Positions 35,805-46,502 of a DNA stretch of 64,000 bases are shown here, one piece after another. The notes beneath the pieces were generated by a model that saw only the letters and a list, made by a program, of their open reading frames with translations, made no database searches and had not been told where the DNA came from. Made by a program: the position numbers and the translations under genes. Numbering within the stretch: position 1 is the stretch's first letter; every line of letters starts with the position of its first letter. Origin of the DNA: Thalassobaculum litoreum DSM 18839 (lineage in GTDB: Bacteria; Pseudomonadota; Alphaproteobacteria; Thalassobaculales; Thalassobaculaceae); the NCBI RefSeq assembly GCF_900102465.1, contig NZ_FNBW01000003.1, forward strand, positions 124,001-188,000, given 5' to 3'.

Positions 35805-36344
35805 ATGACCCGGACCCGGGCCCTGACCGAGTACGGCCCCCTCATCCTGTTCTTCGTCTGCAATTACGTGTGGGGGATCATGCCGGCCACGGCGGTGCTG
35901 GTTGCCACCACCGTCATTGCTACCGCCTACACGGTCTATACCGAGCGACGCATCCCGTGGATGCCGGTGATCGGCGCGGTACTGGTGTCGGTCTTCGGCG
36001 GCCTGGCGCTGGTGTTCGACGACGCGTTCTTCCTGAAGATCAAGCCGACGGTGGCGACCCTGCTCATCGCCGCCGGTCTCGCCTTCGGCCTGCTGATCCG
36101 CAAGTACTTCCTGCGCACGATCCTGAACGGGGTGCTGGAGTTGGACGACACCGGCTGGCGCAACCTGACGATCTACTGGATCTGTGCCTTCTGCATCATG
36201 GCCGCCGCCAACGAGGTGGCCTGGCGCACGCTGTCCACCGATGGCTGGGTGACCTTCAAGGCCTTCGGCCTGACCGGTCTGTCGGTCGTGGCGGCGATCG
36301 GGGCGGCGCCTCTCATGAAGGCGGTGCGCGGCGGGGAGTCCTAG
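35805..36344 (+). CDS. yciB: Inner membrane-spanning protein YciB (septation protein A/IspZ family)
   Basis: A 179-aa polytopic membrane protein with about five to six helices. YGPLILFFVCNYVWGIMPATAVL, a PTVATLLIAAGLAFGL segment (normally KPT...), and NEVAWRTLSTDGWVTFKAFG are family hallmarks. The family affects envelope integrity and septation; its molecular activity is not settled. AAGGAG lies 7-8 nt before the ATG. It overlaps the convergent MFS gene by 4 bp. Confidence 0.93.
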   Translation: MTRTRALTEYGPLILFFVCNYVWGIMPATAVLVATTVIATAYTVYTERRIPWMPVIGAVLVSVFGGLALVFDDAFFLKIKPTVATLLIAAGLAFGLLIRKYFLRTILNGVLELDDTGWRNLTIYWICAFCIMAAANEVAWRTLSTDGWVTFKAFGLTGLSVVAAIGAAPLMKAVRGGES

Positions 36345-37486
36345 GCTTTCAAGATCCGCCCTAAAACGGCGGAAAACCCCAGACCGAGCACTCCCAGCAC
36401 CCCCATCGTCAGATAGGCGGCCTGGCCGTAGGCGTCGTAGAAGAAGCCGGCCACCGGCATGGCCAGTCCCATCACCACGCCGGAGACCAGGGCGTAGTAG
36501 AAGGCCTGGGCCGTGGCCTCCAGCCCCTCCGGCGCGTTGTCCTGCAGGTAGCGCATGGCGCCCAGATGGGCGGCGCCGAAGGTCAGGCCGTGCAGGAGCT
36601 GCAGGGCGCCGACCGCGATCAGGTCATCGGTGACCGCGGTCAGCGGCCAGCGGATCATCGCGCCGATGCCGGCGGCCGCCAGCAGGACCGGGGCCGAGGC
36701 GAAGCGTCCGAGCCGGGCGGCCAGGGCGAAGACGACGATCTCGGCCACCACGCCGAGCGACCAGAGCATGCCGATGGCGCTTTCGCCGAATCCGACCGTC
36801 CGCCAGGAGATCGTCCCGAAGCCGTAGAACACCGCGTGGCTCGCCTGGGCGCAGCCGGCGGCCGCGATGAAGACCAGATAGCGGCGGTTCGCGACCAGCC
36901 GGGCCGCCGCAGCCCAGGACCAGGGTTTGCGCGCCTCGCCGCCACGCCCCGGGAGCCACACGCAGCTCGCGATCAGCACGACCATGGTGCCCAGGATCAG
37001 CGGCAGGATCACCGGGTCGCCGAACCGCTCGGTCGCGGCCCCCACGGCGAAGGCGGCGACGATGAAGGCGACCGAGCCCCAGATCCGGATCGGACCGTAG
37101 TCGAGGCCGCGCAGCTTGATGGCGCTCAGGGCCAGCGCCTCGCCCAGGGGCATGATGCTCTGGACGGTGAAGCCGAGCAGGAAGGCGAGGACCAGATAGC
37201 TCCAGAACGGCCCGGCGAACCAGAACGCGCCGTAGACCGTGAGGCCGCCGAGGGCGAGCAGGACGGTGGTCCGCTTCAGGGTGCCCGTTGCGTCGGCCAC
37301 GGTCGCCAGCACCGGATGGGCCACCAGCTTCACCCAGAACCCGACCGAGAGCACCGCACCGATCGCCACCGGCGACAGGCCCCGGCTCTCCAGCCAGGCC
37401 GGCCAGTACGGCAGCATGATTCCGACCACCGCGAAATAGGCGGCATAGAACAGCGACAGGCGGACCGAGATCGGGTTGATTGTCAT
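36341..37486 (-). CDS. MFS transporter (MFS_1-like, HcaT-type)
   Basis: A 381-aa permease with twelve predicted helices. It resembles the 3-phenylpropionate transporter (HcaT)/nucleoside symporter-like branch: FYAAYFAVVGIMLPYWPAWLESRGLSP at the start and SIMPLGEALALSAIK followed by YGPIRIWGSVAFI (helices 4-5). The C-terminal half has ISWRTVGFGESAIGMLWSLG. The substrate is unknown. It is monocistronic and divergent from a tiny membrane protein gene. Confidence 0.87.
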   Translation of the reverse strand: MTINPISVRLSLFYAAYFAVVGIMLPYWPAWLESRGLSPVAIGAVLSVGFWVKLVAHPVLATVADATGTLKRTTVLLALGGLTVYGAFWFAGPFWSYLVLAFLLGFTVQSIMPLGEALALSAIKLRGLDYGPIRIWGSVAFIVAAFAVGAATERFGDPVILPLILGTMVVLIASCVWLPGRGGEARKPWSWAAAARLVANRRYLVFIAAAGCAQASHAVFYGFGTISWRTVGFGESAIGMLWSLGVVAEIVVFALAARLGRFASAPVLLAAAGIGAMIRWPLTAVTDDLIAVGALQLLHGLTFGAAHLGAMRYLQDNAPEGLEATAQAFYYALVSGVVMGLAMPVAGFFYDAYGQAAYLTMGVLGVLGLGFSAVLGRILKA

Positions 37487-37580
37487 GGCGCGGCTTTCGG
37501 TCGGCGGCATCACCTTCGGCGGTACCGCACAGTGGCGAAGCCCGTCGACGACGCCATATAGTGTCGCCAGGAGGTCGGCA

Positions 37581-37775
37581 ATGTCGGAACGACGCGACGC
37601 TGAAATCGATGACGGTCCTGAAACCGATGAGGGCGGCCGCCGGCTGACCACGGTGTTCTATCTCGCCTTCGCCGTGATGCTGGCCGCTGCTCTGGCGGTT
37701 CTGCCCCTGGTTGCGGACACCTACCGGCTGTCGGGGCTCTGGATCACCTTCTGCGCCGCCATCGGCCTCGACTGA
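37581..37775 (+). CDS. Tiny single-helix membrane protein
   Basis: A 64-aa protein: an acidic, charged N-terminus (MSERRDAEIDDGPETDEGG) then one or two hydrophobic stretches (TTVFYLAFAVMLAAALAVLPLV; GLWITFCAAIGLD). GGAGG lies 6 nt before the ATG. Function unknown. It is followed by a 7-bp palindrome at 37813-37828. Confidence 0.6.
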   Translation: MSERRDAEIDDGPETDEGGRRLTTVFYLAFAVMLAAALAVLPLVADTYRLSGLWITFCAAIGLD

Positions 37776-37812
37776 TCGGCGCCGCATATAACCCTTAAAA
37801 ATTCATGGAATT

Positions 37813-37828
37813 CTCACGGTTCCGTGAG
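37813..37828. promoter_or_regulatory. Perfect 16-bp palindrome upstream of the iron-binding protein gene
   Basis: CTCACGG-TT-CCGTGAG. The 2-nt centre makes it a poor RNA hairpin but a good dimer-protein operator. It lies 28 bp before a TTGACA -35-like hexamer in the leader of the ferric-iron binding protein gene. Confidence 0.45.
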
Positions 37829-37855
37829 GTTGTCTGCTGCGTTTCGTCGCTCTTG

Positions 37856-37877
37856 TTGACAGTGCAATTCATTCTCA
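37856..37877 (+). promoter_or_regulatory. Possible promoter with Fur-like site
   Basis: TTGACA (37856-37861) overlaps TGCAATT-C-ATTCTCA (37863-37877), which matches 10 of 14 bases of the 7-1-7 Fur box. No strong -10 is visible downstream. Iron repression of the downstream binding-protein gene would fit but is weakly supported. Confidence 0.35.
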
Positions 37878-37969
37878 TTAGTGCTCCTGAAGGTGCCGGG
37901 TTCGGTACTGCAACCGGCTCAACGCGACGCTGCCCGGCGACGGGCGCGATGACTTCAGGGAGAGCGAGA

Positions 37970-39043
37970 ATGACGAAACTGGGAGGAAGCCGGCGGTTCG
38001 GCGTGTCGGGACTGTTGGCGCGGATCGCGATGACCGCGGCGGTGGTGTCGGTCATGGGCGGGATCGCCGTCAAGGACGCGGCGGCGTCGGGCGAGCTCAA
38101 TCTCTATTCCTCGCGGCACTACGACACCGACGAGCGGCTCTATTCGGATTTCGAGGAGAAGACCGGCATCACCCTGAACCGGATCGAGGGCGACGCCGAC
38201 GAGCTGATTCAGCGCATCAAGAGCGAGGGCCGCAACAGCCCCGCCGACGTGCTGCTGACCGTCGATGCCGGCCGCATCTGGCGGGCCGAGCAGATGGGCA
38301 TCTTCCAGCCGGTCAGCACCGAGTTCCTGGAGGCGCGCATCCCGTCCTACCTGCGCCATCCCGACGGCCTGTGGTACGGCTTCTCCCAGCGTGCGCGGAT
38401 CATCTTCTACGACAAGGCGCGGGTCTCGCCGACGCAGATTCAGACCTATGACGACCTCGCCGATCCGGCGCTGAAGGGCATGGTCTGCACCCGGTCCAGC
38501 TCGAACATCTACATGCTGTCGCTGATGGCGGCGCAGATCGAGCACAAGGGCGAGCAGGCGGCCAAGGACTGGGCCGCCGGCGTCTACGAGAACCGCGCCC
38601 GTGACCCCCAGGGCGGCGACACCGACCAGCTTCGCGGCATCGCCTCGGGCGAGTGCGGCGTGGCCGTGGCCAACACCTATTACTTCGCTCGTGCGATGCG
38701 TAAAGAGGTCAAGGGGCTGGACGAAAACGAGGTCGCCAAGATCGGCTGGGTGTTCCCGAACCAGAGCACCACCGGCGCCCATGTGAACATCTCCGGTGCC
38801 GGCGTCGTCGCCACCGCGCCGAACAAGGAGAACGCCATCAAGTTCCTGGAGTACCTGGCATCCGACAATGCGCAGGCCTACTTCTCGGCCGGCAACGACG
38901 AGTACCCGGCGGTCCCCGGCGTGGAACTCAGCTCCTCCGTCGCGCGTCTCGGCCTGTTCCGTCAGGACACCATGAACCTTGCCAAGCTCGGCGAGAACCA
39001 GCCGCTGGCCCAGCGTCTCTATGACGAGGTCGGCTACAAGTAA
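37970..39043 (+). CDS. Fe(3+) ABC transporter periplasmic binding protein (FbpA/FutA-like)
   Basis: A 357-aa periplasmic protein with a long signal peptide (cleavage after about residue 43, DAAAS). The type II binding fold of ferric-binding proteins is seen: GELNLYSSRHYDTDERLYSDFE, ADVLLTVDAGRIWRAEQMGIF, and the iron-ligating tyrosine pair in VANTYYFARAM. It delivers periplasmic ferric iron to an FbpBC-type permease, but no permease or ATPase gene is adjacent, so its membrane partner must lie elsewhere. GGAGAG precedes the ATG. A strong terminator follows. Confidence 0.88.
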   Translation: MTKLGGSRRFGVSGLLARIAMTAAVVSVMGGIAVKDAAASGELNLYSSRHYDTDERLYSDFEEKTGITLNRIEGDADELIQRIKSEGRNSPADVLLTVDAGRIWRAEQMGIFQPVSTEFLEARIPSYLRHPDGLWYGFSQRARIIFYDKARVSPTQIQTYDDLADPALKGMVCTRSSSNIYMLSLMAAQIEHKGEQAAKDWAAGVYENRARDPQGGDTDQLRGIASGECGVAVANTYYFARAMRKEVKGLDENEVAKIGWVFPNQSTTGAHVNISGAGVVATAPNKENAIKFLEYLASDNAQAYFSAGNDEYPAVPGVELSSSVARLGLFRQDTMNLAKLGENQPLAQRLYDEVGYK

Positions 39044-39069
39044 CCGTCCCTGCCTTCACGCGGTATCAG

Positions 39070-39100
39070 GCGCCGTCCCGGTTTCCGGGGCGGCGCTTTT
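39070..39100 (+). terminator. Rho-independent terminator after the iron-binding protein gene
   Basis: A 12-bp stem GCGCCGTCCCGG / CCGGGGCGGCGC (one G-T pair) with a TTT loop, followed by TTTTCGTTT. It ends a single-gene transcript. The remainder of the gap to 39202 shows nothing further. Confidence 0.88.
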
Positions 39101-39202
39101 CGTTTCGGCACCGCCGGTCGGAAAACAGCGGGCCTTGACCGTTCCTCGGTGCCGGGTGGACCATTCCAGCGCTTACAAAGAAGGCCGTCAAAGGAGGCTC
39201 CC

Positions 39203-40084
39203 ATGGCTTTGTCGATCACTCCGCTGACGCCGGTCCTCGGCGCTGAGGTTACCGGCATCGACATCGGGACCCTGAGCGACGCCGATTTCGTCGCCATCGA
39301 GACCGCCTTCGAGGACAATTCGGTCCTGGTGATCCGCGGCCAGCACGGCATCGACGACGCCAAGCAGGCCGCCTTCTCGCGCCGCTTCGGCGATCTGGAG
39401 GCGACGATCTCCTCCAATCCCGGCGGCGAGGGGACGGCCATCGCCATCTTCTCCAACCTGGATGCCGATGGAAACCTGATCCCGCCGAAGGACAAGCGGA
39501 TGATCTTCAACTCCGGCAACCAGATGTGGCACACGGACAGCTCCTACAAGCCGGTGCCGGCCAAGGCCTCCATGCTGTCCGGCCGCGTCGTGCCGCCGGA
39601 AGGCGGGGAGACCGAGTTCGCCTCGGGCCGGGCGGCCTGGGACGCGCTGACCGCGGCCGAGCAGAACGAGTACGAGCCGCTGATCGCCGTGCACGACTTC
39701 CTCTACAGCCGCGGCCTGATCGACAAGTCGCTGCTGACCGACAAGGACCGCAAGGAACTGCCGGCGGTGCGCCAGAAGCTGGTGCGCACCAACCCCGTGA
39801 ACGGCCGCAAGGCGGTCTATGCCGGCGCCCATGCGAGCCACATCGAGGGCTGGCCGGAGGACAAGGGCCGCGCCCTGCTGCGCCGCCTGACCGAGATCGT
39901 GACCCGTCCGGAGCATTGCTATACCCACCGGTGGCAGGATGGCGATCTGGTCATGTGGGACAACCGGGCGGTGCTGCACCGCGGTCGGCCCTGGGACGAG
40001 AGCAAGTATCCCCGCGTCATGCACCGCACCACCGTCGCCGGCCTCGGACCGAGCGTCGAGGACGGCAAGCCGCTGGCGGCCTAG
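39203..40084 (+). CDS. TauD/TfdA-family 2-oxoglutarate dioxygenase
   Basis: A 293-aa Fe(II)/2-oxoglutarate enzyme. The iron triad is His110 and Asp112 in QMWHTDSSYKP and the distal His in DNRAVLHRGRPWD; the Arg of RVMHRTTV binds 2-oxoglutarate. The family hydroxylates taurine, alkylsulfates, 2,4-D and similar compounds, releasing a leaving group. The substrate is not readable here, but it stands 30 nt ahead of a DMSP lyase homologue, so an organosulfur or small zwitterionic compound is plausible. AAGGAGG precedes the ATG. Confidence 0.88.
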   Translation: MALSITPLTPVLGAEVTGIDIGTLSDADFVAIETAFEDNSVLVIRGQHGIDDAKQAAFSRRFGDLEATISSNPGGEGTAIAIFSNLDADGNLIPPKDKRMIFNSGNQMWHTDSSYKPVPAKASMLSGRVVPPEGGETEFASGRAAWDALTAAEQNEYEPLIAVHDFLYSRGLIDKSLLTDKDRKELPAVRQKLVRTNPVNGRKAVYAGAHASHIEGWPEDKGRALLRRLTEIVTRPEHCYTHRWQDGDLVMWDNRAVLHRGRPWDESKYPRVMHRTTVAGLGPSVEDGKPLAA

Positions 40085-40114
40085 CGGGCGCGGCGGCCGG
40101 ACCGGGCGCGGACC

Positions 40115-40822
40115 ATGAGCCTCCCCGACGACCAAGGGGCGCAGTGGACGGAGGAGCGGCACAGCCCGCTCTCCAGCCTGCACGACTGGGTCTATCTCGC
40201 CCGCGAGTTCGACTATGCCTACCGCCGAGGCTCGGCCGGCGGCAGCGGCAAGGTCCGCTCCCACATGAAGCAGGTGCGCGACCGGCTGGCCAAGATCCTG
40301 GCCGGCAAGACCTCGGTGCGCTTCCCCGAGCCGGCGGCCAAGCCGGTAACGGCCCATCTGGGGCGGGCGCTGGACAACGGGCTGGACGGCTCCATGCGCT
40401 CCATGGTGCGGGCGATCGGCAATGTGCAGTCCCAGCTCGCCTGGGAATACGGCTACGAGCGGATGCCGCGCTACCTGATGGAGCGCTACGCCTATGCCGA
40501 CATCATGGGGCCGAAGGGGCCGATCATCTCGCCGACCCTGACCCTCGGCCTGGTTCTCTTCGCGCCGCGCACGACCTATCCTGCCCACAGCCATTACGGC
40601 ATCACGGAGAGCTACCTGTCGCTCTCGGGTCACTGGAGCGAGAATGACAACGGCGTCTATGCCCCGGGCTCGATCGTCCTCAACCTGCCCCAGCACATGC
40701 ACGCGATCACCACGGCGGACCGCGAGCCGGTGCTGCTGGCCTATGCCTGGTGCGGCGATGCCGACACCCTGGCCGCTCCCGGCATGCGCTTCAGCCGCAA
40801 GCCCAAGACGCCCCAGGCCTGA
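40115..40822 (+). CDS. dddL: Dimethylsulfoniopropionate lyase, DddL type
   Basis: A 235-aa cupin-fold lyase cutting DMSP to dimethyl sulfide and acrylate. The metal-binding motifs of DddL are intact: YPAHSHYGITESYLSLSGHW (His158, His160, Glu165, Tyr167) and LPQHMHAITT (His194/His196). The N-terminal helical region and the total length fit the DddL family of marine alphaproteobacteria. It lies between the TauD-type gene (30 nt) and ureD (6 nt) on the same strand, apparently in one transcript. The assignment rests on motif recognition; a related cupin of other function is the main alternative. Confidence 0.8.
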   Translation: MSLPDDQGAQWTEERHSPLSSLHDWVYLAREFDYAYRRGSAGGSGKVRSHMKQVRDRLAKILAGKTSVRFPEPAAKPVTAHLGRALDNGLDGSMRSMVRAIGNVQSQLAWEYGYERMPRYLMERYAYADIMGPKGPIISPTLTLGLVLFAPRTTYPAHSHYGITESYLSLSGHWSENDNGVYAPGSIVLNLPQHMHAITTADREPVLLAYAWCGDADTLAAPGMRFSRKPKTPQA

Positions 40823-40828
40823 CCGGCG

Positions 40829-41665
40829 ATGCCCGTGACCACCCGCGAGCAGGCGCTGCAGCGCTATGCCGGCGCGCTGGAGCTGGCGGTCGGGTCGGGC
40901 AGGCTCCTGCGCAGCCACTACACTCCGCCGATGCGCCTGTTCCGTCCCTATGTCGAGGGCGGCGAGCCGCGCACGGTCGTCGTCGCCAACGTGGCCGGCG
41001 GTGTGGTCGGCGGCGACCGGCTGAGCGTGTCCCTCGATGTCGGCGCCGACGAGGCGCTGCTGGCCACCACCCAGGCCGCCGAGAAGGTGTACCGCAGCGA
41101 CGGCGCCGAGGCGGTGCTATCCAACGCCTACCGGGTCGGTGCCGGTGCCGTGCTGGAGATGCTGTCCTCCGGCACCATCCTGTTCGACGGCTCGCGGCTG
41201 CTGCGCACCACCGAGATCGACGTCGCCGCCGGCGGACGCTTCGCCTATGCCGAGACCGTGGTGCTCGGCCGCATCGCCCGGGGTGAGGTCTTCTCAAACG
41301 GGAGCCTGCGCGACCGCATCCGCCTGCGCCGCGACGGAAGGCTGGTCTGGGCCGACGATTTCGGCCTCGACGGGGATATCGCCGGGTCGATGGCGGCGGC
41401 CGCCGGGCTAGACGGGGCCAAGGCGCTGGCCATGCTGCTGCTGGTCGGCGACGGGGCCGGACAGGCGGTGGACATCGCCCGGGCACAGCCCCCGATCGAC
41501 GGCCTGCGGATCGGCGCCACCGCGCTCGCCGGCGATTGCGTCGTGGTGCGGGTGCTGGCGCAGCAGCCGGCGGCCGCCCGTGCCGCGCTCGCCGCGATCT
41601 GGAGCGCCAGCCGGGCGGTCTGGCTCGGCCGGCCGGCGCGCATGCCGGTGATCTGGTCGGTCTAG
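40829..41665 (+). CDS. ureD: Urease accessory protein UreD
   Basis: A 278-aa scaffold protein that binds the urease apoprotein and recruits UreF and UreG for nickel insertion. RSHYTPPMRLFRPYVEGGEPRT, the VVANVAGGVVGGDRLSVSLDVG core, and TQAAEKVYRSDG are family hallmarks. It starts 6 nt after dddL and precedes ureA by 84 nt. Confidence 0.95.
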   Translation: MPVTTREQALQRYAGALELAVGSGRLLRSHYTPPMRLFRPYVEGGEPRTVVVANVAGGVVGGDRLSVSLDVGADEALLATTQAAEKVYRSDGAEAVLSNAYRVGAGAVLEMLSSGTILFDGSRLLRTTEIDVAAGGRFAYAETVVLGRIARGEVFSNGSLRDRIRLRRDGRLVWADDFGLDGDIAGSMAAAAGLDGAKALAMLLLVGDGAGQAVDIARAQPPIDGLRIGATALAGDCVVVRVLAQQPAAARAALAAIWSASRAVWLGRPARMPVIWSV

Positions 41666-41749
41666 CGGCGTTTTTGCAGGTGCGAAAAAGGATCGACGCC
41701 GGGCTTAACCGGCGGCAACCTATACGGTGCAGAGGAGCGGGAGGGTCTT

Positions 41750-42052
41750 ATGCAACTCAGTCCACGCGAGAAGGACAAGCTGCTGATCGCCATGGCGGCA
41801 ATGGTCGCGCGCCGGCGTCTGGAGCGCGGGGTGAAGCTCAATTACCCCGAGGCGATCGCCCTGATCACCGATTTCGTGGTCGAGGGCGCGCGCGACGGCC
41901 GCTCGGTCGCCGACCTGATGGCGGCGGGGGCGGAGGTCGTCTCCAAGGACCAGGTGATGGACGGCATCGCCGACATGCTGCACGAGGTGCAGGTGGAGGC
42001 GACCTTCCCCGACGGCACCAAGCTCGTCACCGTCCACGATCCCATCCGCTGA
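41750..42052 (+). CDS. ureA: Urease subunit gamma
   Basis: A 100-aa standard-length gamma subunit. [35 protein letters not shown] and the ending [15 protein letters not shown] are near-universal. It is separate here, whereas beta and alpha are fused in the next gene. GGGAGG lies upstream of the ATG. Confidence 0.98.
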   Translation: MQLSPREKDKLLIAMAAMVARRRLERGVKLNYPEAIALITDFVVEGARDGRSVADLMAAGAEVVSKDQVMDGIADMLHEVQVEATFPDGTKLVTVHDPIR

Positions 42053-42067
42053 GCGAGGAGAGAGGCC

Positions 42068-44113
<2,046 letters not shown>

Positions 44114-44143
44114 GGGGGGAGGACCCATCGATTCATCCACGCT

Positions 44144-44259
44144 CGTCATCGCGGACGACCCCGGATCCAATCCGGGGGCGGGCCGGGACCGTGATGCGGA
44201 CGGATGCACTGGGTCCCGGCCGACCCCCCGGGTCATGCTCAGTGGTCGCCGGGATGACG
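44144..44259. repeat. Dispersed repeat family B, complete copy
   Basis: A 116-bp element bounded by CGTCATCGCGG and CCGGGATGACG (10 of 11 inverted). Inside are a CCCCGGATCCAATCCGGGGG hairpin and GGCCGGGACC / GGGTCCCGGCC arms. A homologous copy lies at 57538-57652. No coding frame is apparent. It occupies the first part of the 325-bp gap between ureB::ureC and ureE. Confidence 0.8.
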
Positions 44260-44293
44260 ATGAGATGAGAGAAGTGAAGCGGTATTGCGTCAC

Positions 44294-44406
44294 CACTCCC
44301 CGGATTTATTCCGGGGCCCACGCTGGGTTCAGCATGGGCGTCGGACACACGAGCCCGAACGATCGGGCACGCCGACGGGTAGGCCCCGGCACAAGGCCGG
44401 GGAGTG
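44294..44406. repeat. Dispersed repeat family A, complete copy
   Basis: A 113-bp element. The left arm CACTCCCCGG-ATTTATT-CCGGGG and right arm CCCCGGC-ACAAG-GCCGGGGAGTG are each hairpins and also mutually inverted. It lies directly before ureE, 34 bp after the family B copy. Other copies: 55253-55358, and single arms at 3901 and 33007. Nothing else is visible in the gap. Confidence 0.8.
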
Positions 44407-44438
44407 GGAACAGAGTTTGAGGGAAGGAACTGCAACAC

Positions 44439-44978
44439 ATGACCCGCGCCGTTGAGCATGCCCGGGCCGGGCACTGGCCGGAGGGGGAGGCGAAGGCCGC
44501 CGTCACCCTGGATTTCGATGCCCGGTTCCGGCGCCGGATGATGCTGACCACCGATGGCGGCGAGGAGATCCTGCTCGACCTCGCCAAGCCGGTAGCCATG
44601 GCCGGCGGCGACGGGTTGAAGCTGGACGATGGTGGCTGGTTGAAAGTGGAGGCGGCCCCGGAAGAGTTGGTGGAAGTGCGCGCCCACTCGCCCCACGCCC
44701 TGCTGCGGCTGGCCTGGCACCTGGGCAACCGCCATCTGCCGTCCGAGATCCGCGCCGACGCCATCCTCATCCGTCCGGACCATGTGATCGAGGACATGCT
44801 GCAGGGCCTCGGCGCCGATATCGCCCGTGTCACTCAGCCGTTCCAGCCGGAAGGCGGCGCCTATGGCGATCCGGCCAGCCCCGGCGGTCACCACCATCAC
44901 CACGATCACGATCATGATCACGGCCACGACCACGGGCACGATCACGGGCACGGCCATCACCACCACCATGGACACTGA
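44439..44978 (+). CDS. ureE: Urease accessory protein UreE (nickel metallochaperone)
   Basis: A 179-aa nickel-binding dimer that delivers Ni to the urease maturation complex. The N-terminal peptide-binding domain and C-terminal domain (AWHLGNRHLPSEI with the conserved nickel His; DHVIEDML) are followed by a tail (residues 151-179) made almost only of His, Asp and Gly, giving nickel storage capacity like that of Klebsiella UreE. Its last 11 bp overlap ureF. It is the first gene after the repeat-filled gap. Confidence 0.95.
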   Translation: MTRAVEHARAGHWPEGEAKAAVTLDFDARFRRRMMLTTDGGEEILLDLAKPVAMAGGDGLKLDDGGWLKVEAAPEELVEVRAHSPHALLRLAWHLGNRHLPSEIRADAILIRPDHVIEDMLQGLGADIARVTQPFQPEGGAYGDPASPGGHHHHHDHDHDHGHDHGHDHGHGHHHHHGH

Positions 44979-45678
44979 CCGGCCTCAGGCGGAGCGGGCG
45001 GCCGATGGGTTGCTGAAGCTCGCGGCCTGGACCTCGCCGTCCTTCCCGGTCGGCGCCTTCGCCTACAGCCATGGGCTGGAATGGGCGGTCGAGGCGGGGC
45101 TGGTGCGCGATGCCGAGACCCTGAGGGCCTGGGCTGCGCACCTGCTGGCCCAGGGCGCCCCCCGCCAGGATGCGGTGCTGCTCGCCCGGTCCTATCGCCG
45201 GCTGGACGACGAGGCCGCCCTGCTGGAGACGGCGGAACTGGCCGCCGCGCTGAAGGGCACAGCGGAACTGGCCCAGGAGACGGTGGTTCAGGGCGGCGCC
45301 TTCCTGCGCACGGTGCGCGCCGCCTGGCCCCAGCCGGCGCTGGACGCGCTGGCCACAAGGTTCGCACGCGACAAGCTCGAGCTCGCCCTGCCGGTGGCCG
45401 TCGGCCTCTGCGCCGCGGCCCACGGCATCGACCTGTCGGCCACCCTGCGGTTCTTCCTGCACGGCGCGGCGGCCAACACGGTGTCCGCCGCGATCCGCCT
45501 GTCGATGATCGGCCAGACCGACGGTCAGCGGGTCACGGCGGCGCTGGAACCGGTTATTCTCTCCACCGCGTCGCTGGCGGAAGCCGCCGAGCCCGACGCG
45601 CTCTGGTCGGCCGTCCCGATGGTCGACTGGTGTTCCATGCGACACGAAACCCAGCACACGAGGTTGTTCCGGTCATGA
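44968..45678 (+). CDS. ureF: Urease accessory protein UreF
   Basis: A 236-aa helical protein that gates the GTPase UreG during nickel insertion. [24 protein letters not shown] is the family signature, and [22 protein letters not shown]-like sequence follows. The start ATG lies inside the last His codons of ureE (11-bp overlap); the end overlaps ureG by 4 bp (ATGA). Confidence 0.95.
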   Translation: MDTDRPQAERAADGLLKLAAWTSPSFPVGAFAYSHGLEWAVEAGLVRDAETLRAWAAHLLAQGAPRQDAVLLARSYRRLDDEAALLETAELAAALKGTAELAQETVVQGGAFLRTVRAAWPQPALDALATRFARDKLELALPVAVGLCAAAHGIDLSATLRFFLHGAAANTVSAAIRLSMIGQTDGQRVTAALEPVILSTASLAEAAEPDALWSAVPMVDWCSMRHETQHTRLFRS

Positions 45679-46319
45679 GCACGGCACTGGCAAATTCATC
45701 TCAGGGCGTCTCCCCCCACGGCCCCTTCCGCGTCGGCATCGGCGGGCCGGTCGGCTCCGGCAAGACCGCGCTCGTGGAGGTCCTGTGCAAGGCGATGCGC
45801 GACGTGAACGACCTGGTCGTCGTCACCAACGACATCTACACCGACGAGGACCGCCGCATCCTGGTCCGCGCCGAGGCGCTGGAGGAGGAGCGGATCATGG
45901 GGGTGGAGACGGGCGGCTGCCCGCACACCGCCATCCGCGAGGACGCCTCCATCAACCTCGCCGCCGTCGAGCGTATGGCCGGCCTGTTCCCCTCGGCCCA
46001 GATCTGCTTCATCGAGAGCGGCGGCGACAACCTGGCCGCCACCTTCAGCCCGGAGCTGGCCGACATCACCATCTACGTGATCGACGTGGCCGCCGGCGAG
46101 AAGATCCCGCGCAAGGGCGGTCCCGGCATCACCCGCTCCGACCTGCTGATCATCAACAAGATCGACCTGGCCCCGCTGGTCGGCGCCGACCTGTCGGTGA
46201 TGGAGGCGGACAGCAAGAGGATGCGCGGCGACCGGCCGTTCCTGTTCACCAACCTGAAGGACGGCACCGGCGTACCGGAGATCGTCTCCTTCATCCGCCG
46301 CCACGGCGGGCTGATGTGA
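45675..46319 (+). CDS. ureG: Urease accessory GTPase UreG
   Basis: A 214-aa SIMIBI-class GTPase that powers nickel transfer into urease. Walker A is [13 protein letters not shown], the metal-binding CPH motif lies in [14 protein letters not shown], the Walker B-like [12 protein letters not shown] is present, and INKIDLAP gives guanine specificity. It is the last gene of the urease operon. Confidence 0.97.
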   Translation: MSTALANSSQGVSPHGPFRVGIGGPVGSGKTALVEVLCKAMRDVNDLVVVTNDIYTDEDRRILVRAEALEEERIMGVETGGCPHTAIREDASINLAAVERMAGLFPSAQICFIESGGDNLAATFSPELADITIYVIDVAAGEKIPRKGGPGITRSDLLIINKIDLAPLVGADLSVMEADSKRMRGDRPFLFTNLKDGTGVPEIVSFIRRHGGLM

Positions 46320-46502
46320 CGCGGCGGTTCACGGAGCCAGAGACTCTGTTTGCGCGTGGTTAAACGAACATTAACAATCAACAGAACAGATTGGTTCTAA
46401 ATTTAATTAGTTTTTACAGACAGTCGTGTAGATACCCGCGTCCACAGTGCATTCACTGGGGACTGCTCCGTAGTCACTATTATGCACGTTTATGAGGGTA
46501 TC

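Noticed and set aside
44881-44978. Short CA/GA-rich tandem repeats at the end of ureE
   Set aside because: They encode the His/Asp-rich nickel-binding tail and are explained by protein function.
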